A DNA stretch of 64,000 nucleotides from Acidiluteibacter ferrifornacis (GTDB taxonomy: Bacteria; Bacteroidota; Bacteroidia; Flavobacteriales_E; Vicingaceae): the NCBI RefSeq assembly GCF_009909615.1, contig NZ_WWNE01000012.1, forward strand, positions 1-64,000. The letters are read 5' to 3'. Made by a program: the position numbers and the translations under genes. The notes below the pieces were generated by a model. The model saw only the letters and a list, made by a program, of their open reading frames with translations. It had not been told where the DNA came from and made no database searches. This document shows positions 41,571 through 51,901 of this stretch, piece after piece. Every line of letters begins with the position of its first letter. The stretch's first letter is position 1.

Positions 41571-41771
41571 TTATAGTTCGTTTAATGCATTTTCTAATTC
41601 TGCAGCAGATGCTTCAATTTCTTCAGTGGCAGCATCCATTGCGGTAATCGCTGAATCCGTAGCAGCATCCATTGTGTTTTCTACCACTTCTTCTTCTTTA
41701 ACTTCTTCTACTTGATTGCATCCTACTGCAACGATTGCAAATAAACTTGCAATTAATAAGGTTTTCTTCAT
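41571..41771 (-). CDS. Small acidic lipoprotein
   Basis: This 66-residue lipoprotein has a lipobox at Cys18 (VAVGC) and an Ala/Glu-rich acidic helix (EEVVENTMDAATDSAITAMDAATEE). The composition resembles the downstream LEA-like protein, and the 8-nt spacing indicates one operon. A lipid-anchored partner to the secreted helical protein is plausible. Confidence 0.75.
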   Translation of the reverse strand: MKKTLLIASLFAIVAVGCNQVEEVKEEEVVENTMDAATDSAITAMDAATEEIEASAAELENALNEL

Positions 41772-41973
41772 TTTGGTTGATTTAAAATAGGGTCATCGCT
41801 GACGATTAATTATGTTGCGAAATTAGAACAAATTCAGTTGTAATAACTGTCCGAATGGCTGAATTGAAGATACTTTTCGTTGAACTACCATTTTATCTAT
41901 CTTATCTGAATAATATACGTGATAATTGACAAGTTTTAGATTAATTTGCAGGTGAATAAAATTTCCTTGATGA

Positions 41974-43395
41974 ATGGTTTTTAGTAGCAGTATATTTTTG
42001 CTGTATTTTCTACCCGTTTTTTTGCTGGTATATCACTTGGTAGGAGGAAGACTGAAAAATTGGGTGATATTAATAGCCAGTATTTTATTCTATAGTTGGG
42101 GAGCTCCTAAATTCGTTTTTGTCATCTTAGCTTCCACCATTGTTGATTTTTACATCGTTCAAAAACTAGCAAGTTCAACAGCTAAGTCCACTCGAAACGG
42201 CTTGTTATTTACTTCTGTTTTGATCAATTTGGGCTTGTTGTTGTATTTTAAATATTCCAACTTTTTCATTGAAAATGTGAACGAACTACTATCTGTATTT
42301 GGTGGTAATTCAATTCAATGGACGAAAGTGATCTTACCGATAGGGATTTCGTTTTATACCTTCCAAACGTTAACCTACAGTATAGATGTCTATCGTAAAG
42401 TACATCCTCCATTAGATAAGCTCTCTGACTACTTATTGTATATCATGTCTTTTCCTCAAATGATAGCCGGACCGATTGTTCGTTTTAATGAGATAGCCGA
42501 TGAAATTACCAACCGAAAAGAAGTAATTGATGATAAGTTGATCGGTTTTTTTAGGTTCTGTATAGGATTGTCAAAGAAGGTGTTAATTGCGAATGTGATG
42601 GGGCAGCAGGCAGATACTATTTTTAATATGGAGGTCGAACAGCTGCATTACCTAACCGCATGGACAGGAATTTTGGCTTACACTTTTCAAATCTATTTCG
42701 ATTTTTCAGGATACTCTGATATGGCCATTGGTTTGGGTAAAATGATGGGGTTTCACTTTCCTGAGAACTTTAATTCACCTTATACAGCAAAAAATATCTC
42801 TGAATTTTGGCGGAAGTGGCACATTACCTTAGGCGCATTCATGAGGGATTATTTATATATTCCATTAGGAGGAAACCGTGTGGCTTCAAAATATAGGGTT
42901 TACCTCAATTTGTGGGTGGTTTTTCTACTCTCAGGGTTGTGGCACGGTGCTTCTTGGAACTTTGTGTTGTGGGGAGCTTATCATGGGTTGTTCTTGATTT
43001 TAGATCGCTTGTTTTTGGTGAAGCTATTGCAAAAATTAGGGTCTTTCTTCAGCATCCTTTTTACTTTTATCGTAGTGATGCTTGGTTGGTTATTGTTCCG
43101 ATTAGAGGATTTTAGCGAAGTGTTGCTCTATTCGAAACGAATGTTCGATTTTGGAGCTTATCAAAAAACAGATTTAATACCTTTTGCGTTTGAAATGGGC
43201 ATAGTGGCTATCGTATTTTCTTTTTTTGCTGCACTAAAAGTGGGGAAAAGAATCCAAGATTTCATTTACGAAAGAGAAGCATATACTTTGCCTCAATACT
43301 TTGTCATCATAGGTTTTTCGTTTTTATTATTCATGACCTCTCTTGGGGCGATTACTGCTTCTAAGTTTAACCCATTTATTTATTTTAGATTCTAA
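41974..43395 (+). CDS. MBOAT-family O-acyltransferase (AlgI/DltB-like)
   Basis: This 473-residue integral membrane protein has about ten to twelve membrane segments and the family's catalytic histidine in GLWHGASWNFVLWG (near residue 322). It also has the GLAYTFQIYFDFSGYSDMAIG-type block (ILAYTFQIYFDFSGYSDM). It transfers acetyl groups across the membrane to a polysaccharide acceptor. It is coupled to an AlgX/J-like gene by a TAATG overlap (43393-43397), the normal partner in polymer O-acetylation. Confidence 0.94.
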   Translation: MVFSSSIFLLYFLPVFLLVYHLVGGRLKNWVILIASILFYSWGAPKFVFVILASTIVDFYIVQKLASSTAKSTRNGLLFTSVLINLGLLLYFKYSNFFIENVNELLSVFGGNSIQWTKVILPIGISFYTFQTLTYSIDVYRKVHPPLDKLSDYLLYIMSFPQMIAGPIVRFNEIADEITNRKEVIDDKLIGFFRFCIGLSKKVLIANVMGQQADTIFNMEVEQLHYLTAWTGILAYTFQIYFDFSGYSDMAIGLGKMMGFHFPENFNSPYTAKNISEFWRKWHITLGAFMRDYLYIPLGGNRVASKYRVYLNLWVVFLLSGLWHGASWNFVLWGAYHGLFLILDRLFLVKLLQKLGSFFSILFTFIVVMLGWLLFRLEDFSEVLLYSKRMFDFGAYQKTDLIPFAFEMGIVAIVFSFFAALKVGKRIQDFIYEREAYTLPQYFVIIGFSFLLFMTSLGAITASKFNPFIYFRF

Positions 43396-44705
43396 TGGGG
43401 AAACAGCAACAAATTAAGATAGTTTTATTTGCTGGAGTCATATTATTCCTGTTTGTGTTTCGCATTCAAGGGAAGTTTAAGATTTTCGAGAAAGGCTACC
43501 TCAATGGTTATTATACTTATACAGCAAAACCTGAATTAACTGTAGATTCTTGGATGAGTGGGGATTATCAAGAAAAAAGACAGCGGTATGTTGAAGAAAA
43601 CATTGGGTTTAGAAATTATTTAATTCGATTATACAATCAGTTTGCATTCACTTTTTTTCACGTTGCTAGAGCAAATGGAGTCACCATTGGGAAAGAAGAT
43701 TACTTGTACGAAGAACAGTACATTAGATCTTATTTAGGGACAGATTTTATTGGAGAGGATCGGATTATAGAGAAAGTGGATAAACTTAAAATGATTAAGG
43801 ATCAATTGAATCTGGAAGGGATCGAGTTGTTAACGGTCATTGCTCCAGGTAAAGGTTTTTATTACCCTGAGTACCTTCCTGATAAAAGATTGAAAGAGAA
43901 AAAAGATAGTACTAATTATCAGGTATATGTTGAAACGTTAAAGCAGCAATCAATTCCGCTTATCGATGTGAATGGTTGGTTTTTAAAAATGAAAGATACC
44001 ACCACCTATCCACTTTACCCCAAAGGAGGAACGCATTGGACCAATTATGGAGAAATTTTGGTGGCAGATTCAATTCGTCGGTTTGTGCAGGATATGTTGC
44101 AGATTCCGTTTCCTAAAATAGTAGTGGACAGTATAGAATGGTCAGACACTGCTCGTTTTTCTGATAATGACATTGAATTAGGAATGAATTTACTTTTTCA
44201 TTTAAAACCATTCCCCATGGCATATCCTAAATTTAGATTTGATTTTGAAGGGGTCAATCAACGAACGAAAGTATTGACAATAGGCGACAGCTATTATTGG
44301 GGTATGTTTGGACACGAAATTACAGATTATGTATTCAATAATTCTCAGTTTTGGTATTACAACCGTTCAATTCACCAACCTGGTAAAGAAGAACGAAAGG
44401 TTAGTGAAGTCAATAAAATGGCTGAAATCCGAAAGCATAAGGTGGTGATGCTATTGTTTACAGAAGGTAATTTGATGCATTTTGCTTATGATTTTATTGA
44501 AGAGCTTTATGCCTATTATTCGTTGCATCCGAATACGGAAAGAGAATTAAAATTGATTGAAATTGAACAATCCATCAAATTAACTCCTGAATGGCTTGAA
44601 TCAGTTACGGAAGATGCCCTTAAAAAAGGAATATCATTGGATGAAAACATACGTTCACACGCCGAGTATGTATTGTACATGCAAGAGAATGAACTAGAGA
44701 ACTAA
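43395..44705 (+). CDS. AlgX/AlgJ-like SGNH (DHHW) O-acetyltransfer partner
   Basis: This 436-residue protein has an N-terminal membrane anchor (about 8-24) and the DHHW/AlgX-type fold. TVIAPGKGFYYPE and GGTHWTNYGE (His-Trp catalytic block, near 212-221) are visible, and TIGDSYYWGMF (near 296) carries the SGNH serine. It acts in the periplasm, completing O-acetylation with the MBOAT partner. Its 3' end overlaps the convergent radical SAM gene by 12 bp. Confidence 0.88.
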   Translation: MGKQQQIKIVLFAGVILFLFVFRIQGKFKIFEKGYLNGYYTYTAKPELTVDSWMSGDYQEKRQRYVEENIGFRNYLIRLYNQFAFTFFHVARANGVTIGKEDYLYEEQYIRSYLGTDFIGEDRIIEKVDKLKMIKDQLNLEGIELLTVIAPGKGFYYPEYLPDKRLKEKKDSTNYQVYVETLKQQSIPLIDVNGWFLKMKDTTTYPLYPKGGTHWTNYGEILVADSIRRFVQDMLQIPFPKIVVDSIEWSDTARFSDNDIELGMNLLFHLKPFPMAYPKFRFDFEGVNQRTKVLTIGDSYYWGMFGHEITDYVFNNSQFWYYNRSIHQPGKEERKVSEVNKMAEIRKHKVVMLLFTEGNLMHFAYDFIEELYAYYSLHPNTERELKLIEIEQSIKLTPEWLESVTEDALKKGISLDENIRSHAEYVLYMQENELEN

Positions 44706-46886
44706 TAAGCCCAATTCTCTGATTTCCTGCATTGGTTTAGAGTGCCAAAAGAGTTCGAAATGTTCAAAGCTTGTCTCAAAATCTGCTTTAATTTGCTGAA
44801 AAGTAGAAGCAGTTGGTTCGTTAATTGCAACTTTAGAAAGCAGGTTAACCAACCATTGTCCTTCCTCGGGTTTAAAATGAATCTTGCGGTGACACGTTTT
44901 GGTGTGCACGCTTACTTCTAGACTTTGAATGCTCTTTTTCTTTTTTGTTTTAGTAATGAGTTGGTGTTGGGGTAGGTTGCCCAACCATACTATTTTAGCA
45001 TTAGGTTTTATTGTCCATAAGTCTTGAGCATCCAAACAATTTGCAATGTAGTTTTTGGCAATTGTAGGAGGAGGCGTTTTAAATTCAAACCATTGATGAA
45101 GTGGAATTTCAAATCCAATGTCGTGCATATAATTATATAGCGACTTTTTGAGTCCATAACTGAATTGGTCGTGATTGATGTTGGTTTTATCTTTAAAAGC
45201 TACGTCATTATTGGCAAAAGAAATGGGCTTTAATTCAGGAATAATTCCATAGGCATCAGGGTTTAATCCAATAGGACTGTGGGCTGTCAATGCAAATTGA
45301 TGCCAAAATCCAGATTTTAAGACGCCATTTTCGAATAGTTGCCGTACCATCTCTAAACTATCAATAGTCTCTTGAATGGTTTGCGTTGGATAGCCGTACA
45401 TCAGATAAGCATGCACCATAATTCCAGCTTGGGTGAGGTTGTCCGTTACTTGTGCTACTTGAGCAACTGTCACTCCCTTTTCTATTAACTTCAATAAACG
45501 ATCCGAGGCGACTTCTAATCCACCAGAGACAGCAATGCAGCCAGAGCTTTTTAATAATCGACATAAGTCCTTGGTGAAACTTTTTTCAAACCGGATATTG
45601 GCCCACCAAGTAACCGTCATTCGCCGCTTTATTAATTCCAGTGCGATACTTCTCATTAATGCAGGAGGAGCAGCTTCATCTACAAAATGAAATCCACTTT
45701 CACCTGTCTTCTCCATCATTTCTTGCATTCGATCCACAATCAAACGAGCAGTGATGGGTTCGTAGATTTTTATATAATCCAAACTTACATCGCAAAACGA
45801 GCATTTTCCCCAATAGCAGCCATGCGCCATCGTCAATTTATTCCATCTGCCATCGCTCCACAGGCTATGCATGGGATTCGCAATTTCAATGACTGAAATG
45901 TAATCTTTGAGTGGTAAATCAGTGAAGTCAGGTGTTCCAACTTCCGATTGTTTGTAATCCTTTAATGCAGCATTGTTGATGAATTCTACTTGGTTGTCTA
46001 ACTTAATGAAGGTTCTTTTTAACGCTTTATAATCGCTATTCTCCTCAGAGATATATCGGAAAAGTTGTTCAATGGGAGCCTCTCCATCATCTAAAGTGAT
46101 AAAATCAAAAAAATCAAATACTCGAACATCCGTCAGACTTCTTAACTCGGTATTTGGGAATCCGCCTCCCATTGCAATTTTTTGATTCGGAAAGTGTTTT
46201 TTAAGGTATTGAGCGCACCGAAAAGCACTGAATAAATTTCCTGGAAACGGTACTGAAAAGCAAACCAAAGACGGATTTGCTACACTCATTTTTTCATGTA
46301 GAATTTGAACGGTTAACTCGTCAATTAGTGATAATGGTCGTTGTAAAGCTGAATAAATTTCATCAAAACTATTGGCACTGCGTCCCAAGCGTTCTGCATA
46401 TCGACTAAAGCCAAAGTTTTCGTCTACACATTCTACGATAAAGTCCGAAATGTCCTCTAAGTATAAAGTTGCTAAATGCTTGGCTTGATCTTGCATCCCC
46501 ATTTCACCAAAGGCCCAATCCAGATCGTTTACTGCTTGCAATCTTGAGGCTTCTGGTAAAAAATCGCCACTACAGATTAATCTGGCGAGCGTTGGGTTTT
46601 TGCCTTGTAAAAATCCAATAACTGGTTCAATGGTTTGAATATAGTCATCTTGCAGTGCCACTATTCGCTTGGAATTGTTGCTTTTAATTCTTCCCTCTGC
46701 ACTTGCTGTTTCAAAGATGAACCTTAATTGCTTGGCGTTGAATAGAGCTAGAATTACCTCAATTCCCAAATCTACTTGTAGAGAAGACTTATTAATTTGA
46801 TTCAAGAACCCCTTTAAATAGGCCGTAGCAGGATACGGCGTGTTTAATTGGGTAAAGGGAGGAGTAATTAATAAAAAGTCTTTCAC
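44694..46886 (-). CDS. B12-binding-type radical SAM protein
   Basis: This 730-residue protein has an N-terminal region resembling a cobalamin-binding domain (about 195-330, with IAMGGGFPN) and a radical SAM core whose cluster motif is CYWGKCSFC (near 356-364). SGGLEVASDRLL and YLMYGYPTQT follow in the barrel. The C-terminus (about 640-730) is specific. It is related to the large B12-radical SAM group that modifies small molecules, peptides or tRNA. The substrate is unknown, and no precursor peptide is visible next to it. Confidence 0.87.
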   Translation of the reverse strand: MKDFLLITPPFTQLNTPYPATAYLKGFLNQINKSSLQVDLGIEVILALFNAKQLRFIFETASAEGRIKSNNSKRIVALQDDYIQTIEPVIGFLQGKNPTLARLICSGDFLPEASRLQAVNDLDWAFGEMGMQDQAKHLATLYLEDISDFIVECVDENFGFSRYAERLGRSANSFDEIYSALQRPLSLIDELTVQILHEKMSVANPSLVCFSVPFPGNLFSAFRCAQYLKKHFPNQKIAMGGGFPNTELRSLTDVRVFDFFDFITLDDGEAPIEQLFRYISEENSDYKALKRTFIKLDNQVEFINNAALKDYKQSEVGTPDFTDLPLKDYISVIEIANPMHSLWSDGRWNKLTMAHGCYWGKCSFCDVSLDYIKIYEPITARLIVDRMQEMMEKTGESGFHFVDEAAPPALMRSIALELIKRRMTVTWWANIRFEKSFTKDLCRLLKSSGCIAVSGGLEVASDRLLKLIEKGVTVAQVAQVTDNLTQAGIMVHAYLMYGYPTQTIQETIDSLEMVRQLFENGVLKSGFWHQFALTAHSPIGLNPDAYGIIPELKPISFANNDVAFKDKTNINHDQFSYGLKKSLYNYMHDIGFEIPLHQWFEFKTPPPTIAKNYIANCLDAQDLWTIKPNAKIVWLGNLPQHQLITKTKKKKSIQSLEVSVHTKTCHRKIHFKPEEGQWLVNLLSKVAINEPTASTFQQIKADFETSFEHFELFWHSKPMQEIRELGLLVL

Positions 46887-46929
46887 ACGCTTTTAAAATG
46901 GGGGAATGATCAAAAGTACTGCTTAGGCA

Positions 46930-48459
46930 CTAATTCATCAATTCTAGTTCTTTTGCTCTTCTTGATTCTACTAATTCTGGATAAATGTTAGAAAAAGAAA
47001 CCGCTTTACCATTGACTTGTTTGAAAATCATATCACTATTTAAATCACTCAACTGAGTGCATCCTGCAGCAGAGAATACCTCTAAGAAATCTTTTACGGT
47101 ACTTTGCTGGTAATTCATTACCCTTTTCCATTTGTCTTCTACCACCAAGCCTCTAAAAAGGTTCGGATTATTGGTAGCTACTCCAGTAGGACAAGTGTTT
47201 TTATGGCATTCTAACGCTTGGATACACCCAATAGCTAGCATCATGGCTCTTGCTGAGTTGCATAAATCAGCTCCTAAACACAAGGCTTTATAAATATCAA
47301 AGCCATCGATTATTTTTCCCGATGTTATGACTTTGATATCCTTTTTTAAACCATAGTTTCTTAAGGTTTTTACAACGAAAACCAAGGCATTTTCCCATGG
47401 CATTCCCACGTGATCTGAGAAAACAATAGGAGCAGCACCTGTTCCTCCTTCAGCCCCATCAACAGTAATGAAATCAGGCATAATACCTGATGTTATCATA
47501 GCGTCGCAAATGGCTTCAAATTCTTTCGTGTTACCAATACACAGTTTAAATCCTATGGGTTTGCCACCTGATAACTCCCTCAGTTGTGCTACAAATTTTA
47601 ATAGTCCTTCAGGAGAATTGAACGCAGTGTGTGCTGACGGAGAGTGTACATCTGTCCACGGTTTGATTCCTCTAACTCTTGCAATTTCTTCGGTGTTTTT
47701 TGCAGCCGGTAACATTCCACCATGACCTGGTTTCGCACCTTGAGACAATTTAATCTCAATCATTTTAACGGTTTCTATAGCTGCACTTTTCACAAACTTT
47801 TCGGCTGAAAAATTTCCATCTTCTCCACGGCATCCAAAGTAGCCCGTACCAATTTGGTATACTAAATCACCTCCCATTCGGTGATAATCAGATACACTTC
47901 CTTCTCCTGTATTGTGATAAAAACCACCACCTTGAGCGCCTTTATTTAAAGCCATAATTGCATTCTTGCTCATGGAGCCGTAACTCATCGCTGAAATATT
48001 GAGAATACTCGCAGAATAAGGGTGTTTGCAGTCTTTTCCTCCAATCAATACTCTTGGTGGCTCTGCCATTATTTTGGAAGGGTATATGGAGTGCATGGTC
48101 CATTCAGATCCATCTTTCTGCAAATCTGTTTCTGTGCCGAAGGGGTGGGTAGGAATTTGAAGCTTCGCTCTAGAATAAATATAGGTTCGTTGATTTCTGT
48201 TTAATGGTTTTCCATCGGTATCAGATTCAATAAAGTATTGTCTGATTTCGGGTCCTATTCCCTCTAATAAATACCTGAAGTGACCGATAATCGGAAAGTT
48301 TCTTAAGATCGTATGTTTGGTTTGTGTTAAATCGTATATTCCGACCGCGGTGATGATGATGGCAATTCCTACTATGCTTGGAATCGGGAAGAAAATTAGT
48401 AAGTAAGCAAATGTAAAAAAGCTAGCAATAGCCGCAAAAAAGCGTACAATTTTTTTCAT
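46930..48459 (-). CDS. Membrane-bound glutamate-synthase-like FMN protein (GltB domain)
   Basis: This 509-residue protein has two N-terminal membrane segments (about 5-45) followed by a GltB-type FMN/iron-sulfur domain: SAMSYGSMSKNAI, AKPGHGGMLPAAK, DGAEGGTGAAP and CNSARAMMLAIGCIQALECHKNTCPTG, where the cysteines bind a 3Fe-4S-like cluster. The glutaminase domain of true glutamate synthase is absent. These stand-alone proteins have an unclear electron-transfer role. Confidence 0.93.
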   Translation of the reverse strand: MKKIVRFFAAIASFFTFAYLLIFFPIPSIVGIAIIITAVGIYDLTQTKHTILRNFPIIGHFRYLLEGIGPEIRQYFIESDTDGKPLNRNQRTYIYSRAKLQIPTHPFGTETDLQKDGSEWTMHSIYPSKIMAEPPRVLIGGKDCKHPYSASILNISAMSYGSMSKNAIMALNKGAQGGGFYHNTGEGSVSDYHRMGGDLVYQIGTGYFGCRGEDGNFSAEKFVKSAAIETVKMIEIKLSQGAKPGHGGMLPAAKNTEEIARVRGIKPWTDVHSPSAHTAFNSPEGLLKFVAQLRELSGGKPIGFKLCIGNTKEFEAICDAMITSGIMPDFITVDGAEGGTGAAPIVFSDHVGMPWENALVFVVKTLRNYGLKKDIKVITSGKIIDGFDIYKALCLGADLCNSARAMMLAIGCIQALECHKNTCPTGVATNNPNLFRGLVVEDKWKRVMNYQQSTVKDFLEVFSAAGCTQLSDLNSDMIFKQVNGKAVSFSNIYPELVESRRAKELELMN

Positions 48460-48528
48460 GTTTAGACGAATTAAAAACGGGGCAAATGTAGTTATTCCCT
48501 TTATTCTGTCATCTAATTCACTAAAATC

Positions 48529-48921
48529 TTACAATTGATGGTAAGCTGGCCCTGAAACTTTAAAAATGTGGCAGTTATCAGCTGCAATGGTGTAATCAAG
48601 TTTTAATACTATAGAATCATTGACAAGCCCAACGAATTGAAACGCTTCGGATTTATTCTTCAGTAGGGAGGAATATTGATCACTCAATACGACATAGCGA
48701 TTGTCATAAATAGGAGCGTTATTTTCAGGGAAGAGGGTGTCGTTGTTAATCATTCTAATGGTATAAAAGAAGGTCAGAGAGTCTCCCTCGACTTCCAGCG
48801 TTATGTACCTAAATTCTTCAGTACAGAAAATAGGGTCTTCTGGTTCATCTTTAGAACAAGAAGTGAAAATACAACTCACGGTTACCCCAAGAATCAAGAC
48901 GATGGCGTTGAATGATTTCAT
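48529..48921 (-). CDS. Small lipoprotein of unknown function
   Basis: This 130-residue protein has a lipobox (IFTSC, Cys22) and a beta-rich remainder with a terminal cysteine in NCHIF. No family recognised. It lies 6 nt after the stop of the histidine kinase gene on the same strand, so it is probably co-transcribed. Confidence 0.75.
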   Translation of the reverse strand: MKSFNAIVLILGVTVSCIFTSCSKDEPEDPIFCTEEFRYITLEVEGDSLTFFYTIRMINNDTLFPENNAPIYDNRYVVLSDQYSSLLKNKSEAFQFVGLVNDSIVLKLDYTIAADNCHIFKVSGPAYHQL

Positions 48922-48927
48922 TATTCG

Positions 48928-50436
48928 TTAGGCTATTTTTAAATTCACTTTATTGGTTTTAAAGGAAAGGTAGTAAGTTAATCCATCTTTATTTTCAACA
49001 TTGATTTTCCCATTTAATTGTTCAGTGAATATGGATATTAATTCGCTTCCCATGCTAGTGGGATTGAGCAGTTCATTCGCCATTTCAGCACAACCAATTC
49101 CATTGTCGCTTATGATTAAACTAAAAGTATCGTTTCCCGTATTATTGAGTTTAACTGAAATGCGTTTATTCGTTTGCTTGAAGAATGCATGTTTCAAAGA
49201 ATTTGTAACGATTTCATTGATGATTAATCCAAGAGGCATTGCATATTTCATATTTAAATCAATATCAGGAATAGAAATGTCAACATGGACGGAGTCAGAT
49301 TCTGAATGCATATTCACAAGACTGGACACAATATTGTTTAGGAAATAACTCAACTTAACTTCTTCAAAGTTTCCATTTACATAGATGGATTCGTGAAGGG
49401 CAGCAATTGCTCGAATTCGGTTTTGACAATCCGATAGCACCATCCGCAGTTCCATATTTTTACTCTTATTGGATTGCAGACCAAGCACGCTGTTGATGAT
49501 TTGGAAATTGTTTTTCACCCGATGATGCGTCTCCTTTAAAAGGGTTTTTCGAATTTCATTTTCTTTCAAAATAGAGATTTCTTTTTGTAGACTCAATCTC
49601 TCCCTTTCTGATTGATTCAATTGCACACTAAGGTAGATTAAGTGCCCAGTAGAAAGCAAAATAAAGATGTTTGTACAAATAGCGATTCCAAAATCCATAT
49701 TTACTTTAACTTCATTTGAAAAATAAAGTAGGATATAGCTAAATAAAATGGGCAGGATGGTGACTATAGGAATAATTTTCCAGAACAATTTACTTCCTAC
49801 TCTATGAAAGTTCATAATACTACTAAACGATATATTAGGATTTTTAAACATTAGCAATAAGGAAAGGCTTAAAAACAAAATAGTAGAGGGAAGAGACATG
49901 GTTTGGAAGAAAATTCCTCTATGGTTAATAGGAATATATAGAAAATAGGCAATTAAAGAGGCTGAAGCAATTGTAAACACAATGAAAAAAATACCTGTAC
50001 ATAATTTGTTGATATTTTGACCATTAAATCGGGCGCAGATAATTCCAAAACTTAAAAGGATAAATGATATTGAGGTAGAGGGAGACATTCTACCACTTAT
50101 ATGCAATGAAATAGTATCTAGAATAAAATAATTATCTATGGTAAGGTTGATTGGCAAATAATATTCAATGAGGGATAATGTGGAAATAATAAGAACAATT
50201 CCAACAAAAAGAAACGAAATCGCTTTATAAATTGAATTCTTTTTGTTCTCGGTATAAATAATAAGAACAATTAAAAATGCAAGAAATGCAGTGTTAAATT
50301 TTATAGTCGGAGCTTCAGGAATATACCTTACCAATAAAGGAATATTAAAAATCCAACCTACCAATGCTAAAGATGACAGCAAAAATGAAAATAACAGTAG
50401 CGCTTTTTCAATTCGGATTGTAGAATTTCTAACCAT
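48928..50436 (-). CDS. Membrane sensor histidine kinase, HisKA_2 type
   Basis: This 502-residue kinase has about eight N-terminal membrane helices (13-275), a short coiled coil, and a HisKA_2 phospho-acceptor region with LLKETHHRVKNNFQIINSVL (near 300-320). The HATPase has LGLIINEIVTNSLKHAF and SDNGIGC. No response regulator is adjacent. It probably belongs to the LytS/HWE-like group that signals to a response regulator elsewhere. Confidence 0.9.
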   Translation of the reverse strand: MVRNSTIRIEKALLLFSFLLSSLALVGWIFNIPLLVRYIPEAPTIKFNTAFLAFLIVLIIYTENKKNSIYKAISFLFVGIVLIISTLSLIEYYLPINLTIDNYFILDTISLHISGRMSPSTSISFILLSFGIICARFNGQNINKLCTGIFFIVFTIASASLIAYFLYIPINHRGIFFQTMSLPSTILFLSLSLLLMFKNPNISFSSIMNFHRVGSKLFWKIIPIVTILPILFSYILLYFSNEVKVNMDFGIAICTNIFILLSTGHLIYLSVQLNQSERERLSLQKEISILKENEIRKTLLKETHHRVKNNFQIINSVLGLQSNKSKNMELRMVLSDCQNRIRAIAALHESIYVNGNFEEVKLSYFLNNIVSSLVNMHSESDSVHVDISIPDIDLNMKYAMPLGLIINEIVTNSLKHAFFKQTNKRISVKLNNTGNDTFSLIISDNGIGCAEMANELLNPTSMGSELISIFTEQLNGKINVENKDGLTYYLSFKTNKVNLKIA

Positions 50437-50580
50437 AGAATTTAGGTTTTTGAGGTTTCCTAAGTTAATGATTTTTATTATAAAGTACTAAAAGTTAGTA
50501 AACTATAATTAGTCTATAGCTGTCAGATCAGCTGAAGTCCTAGAGAATCCAAGGAAAATAGAGAAAAGTTAACTTACTAA

Positions 50581-51309
50581 TTAAGCAGTCTTTTCAGAAT
50601 CGCTAATCATCGTTTGAAGCTCCTTTAATTCTGTCGCCGTCAGATCTCGCCATTTACCAACAGGAACATCCAAATGGATATTCATGATTCTCACACGTTT
50701 CAATTTAGTTACTTGATAGTCTAAATAGTCGCACATTCTACGGATTTGACGGTTTAGTCCTTGAGTCAGAATAATTTTGAATTCATAAGTACTCAATTGC
50801 TCTACATAGCATTTTTTGGTCACTTGGTCTAGAATGGGCACTCCATTACTCATTTTTCGGATAAAAAATGGATTAATCGGCCGATTAACGGTCACAATAT
50901 ATTCTTTGCCATGATTGTTTCTTGATCTCAATATTTTATTGACAATGTCGCCATCATTTGTCAGTAGAATAAGGCCCTCGCTAGGTTTGTCTAAACGACC
51001 AATTGGAAAGATTCTAGTGGGGTAATTGATAAAATCTATAATGTTGTCTTTCTCGACTCCCGTGTCAGTAGTACAGACTATTCCTACTGGTTTATTGAAT
51101 GCGATATATACCGGTTTTTCTTTAGGAGCAATAACCGATTGACCATCTACCGCAACCTCATCACCCTTACTCACTTTGGTGCCCATCTCAGGAACTTTCC
51201 CATTGATGGTAACTCTTCCTTCTTCAATTAGTTTATCAGCTGCTCTTCGAGAGCAATAGCCAACCTCACTTAAATACTTATTGATACGTGTGGATGAGTT
51301 GTTTTCCAT
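50581..51309 (-). CDS. rluF: 23S rRNA pseudouridine synthase RluF
   Basis: This 242-residue enzyme isomerises a uridine in 23S rRNA. It has an S4 RNA-binding domain at the N-terminus (TRINKYLSEVGYCSRRAADKLI, 7-28), then the synthase core with FNKPVGIVCT and catalytic Asp107 in IGRLDKPSEGL, and GLNRQIRRMC. It is of the RsuA/RluB/E/F group, with length and motifs closest to RluF. Confidence 0.93.
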   Translation of the reverse strand: MENNSSTRINKYLSEVGYCSRRAADKLIEEGRVTINGKVPEMGTKVSKGDEVAVDGQSVIAPKEKPVYIAFNKPVGIVCTTDTGVEKDNIIDFINYPTRIFPIGRLDKPSEGLILLTNDGDIVNKILRSRNNHGKEYIVTVNRPINPFFIRKMSNGVPILDQVTKKCYVEQLSTYEFKIILTQGLNRQIRRMCDYLDYQVTKLKRVRIMNIHLDVPVGKWRDLTATELKELQTMISDSEKTA

Positions 51310-51348
51310 GGTAAGAAATTTGTAATTGCAAAATAAGACAAAAAACTG

Positions 51349-51897
51349 CTATTGAATCGTAGATTCCCCCATTTCAATTAGCTTTAGGGTGGTTTTCCAA
51401 TTCCGAGTTGTGGCCATTACTTTTAGTTTATTTTCAAGCAAATTATTACTCAGTTTTGAAGAACTCACTTTTTCATCATAAAGCAAATAAATGGTTTGCT
51501 TATCCAAGTTGTACTGATCTTTTTCGCAGTTGAACTCTGCAAGTTTTGCAATGTTTTCTGCAGTTGGAGTTTGTTTTAAATGACTTACGTAGAGTTTTTC
51601 TATTGGAGGATTAGCTTTCAGATAGGGGTTATTAATAGCCATTCTTTTATAGGCTTGAAATGGGAGTACTATTACACCAACACTAAACCCAAAGTGAGCT
51701 TCTATCGCCTTTTCCAATATTAGCTCCAACTCAATAGGACTTTCATTTTCAGACTGAAAAACTACATTCCCGCTTTGGATATAGGTGGATACTTTTTTTA
51801 GCGTATTTTTTTCTAAGAGGCTCCGCAACTCAGGCATGGCAATCTTTCGATGACCACCCACGTTAATTCCTCTCAATAAAGCAATGTATGTATTCAT
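51349..51897 (-). CDS. DUF1697 family protein
   Basis: This 182-residue cytoplasmic protein has the DUF1697 opening MNTYIALLRGINVGGHRKI and NVVFQSE. The family is widespread, small and uncharacterised. It is preceded by a hydrolase lipoprotein gene 4 nt upstream on the same strand. Confidence 0.92.
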   Translation of the reverse strand: MNTYIALLRGINVGGHRKIAMPELRSLLEKNTLKKVSTYIQSGNVVFQSENESPIELELILEKAIEAHFGFSVGVIVLPFQAYKRMAINNPYLKANPPIEKLYVSHLKQTPTAENIAKLAEFNCEKDQYNLDKQTIYLLYDEKVSSSKLSNNLLENKLKVMATTRNWKTTLKLIEMGESTIQ

Positions 51898-51901
51898 AGG
51901 T

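Noticed and set aside
40928-41715. Long plus-strand frames opposite the LEA-like protein
   Set aside because: They are antisense reads of an Ala/Glu/Lys-rich gene (Ser/Phe/Leu-rich, no start context). Shadows.
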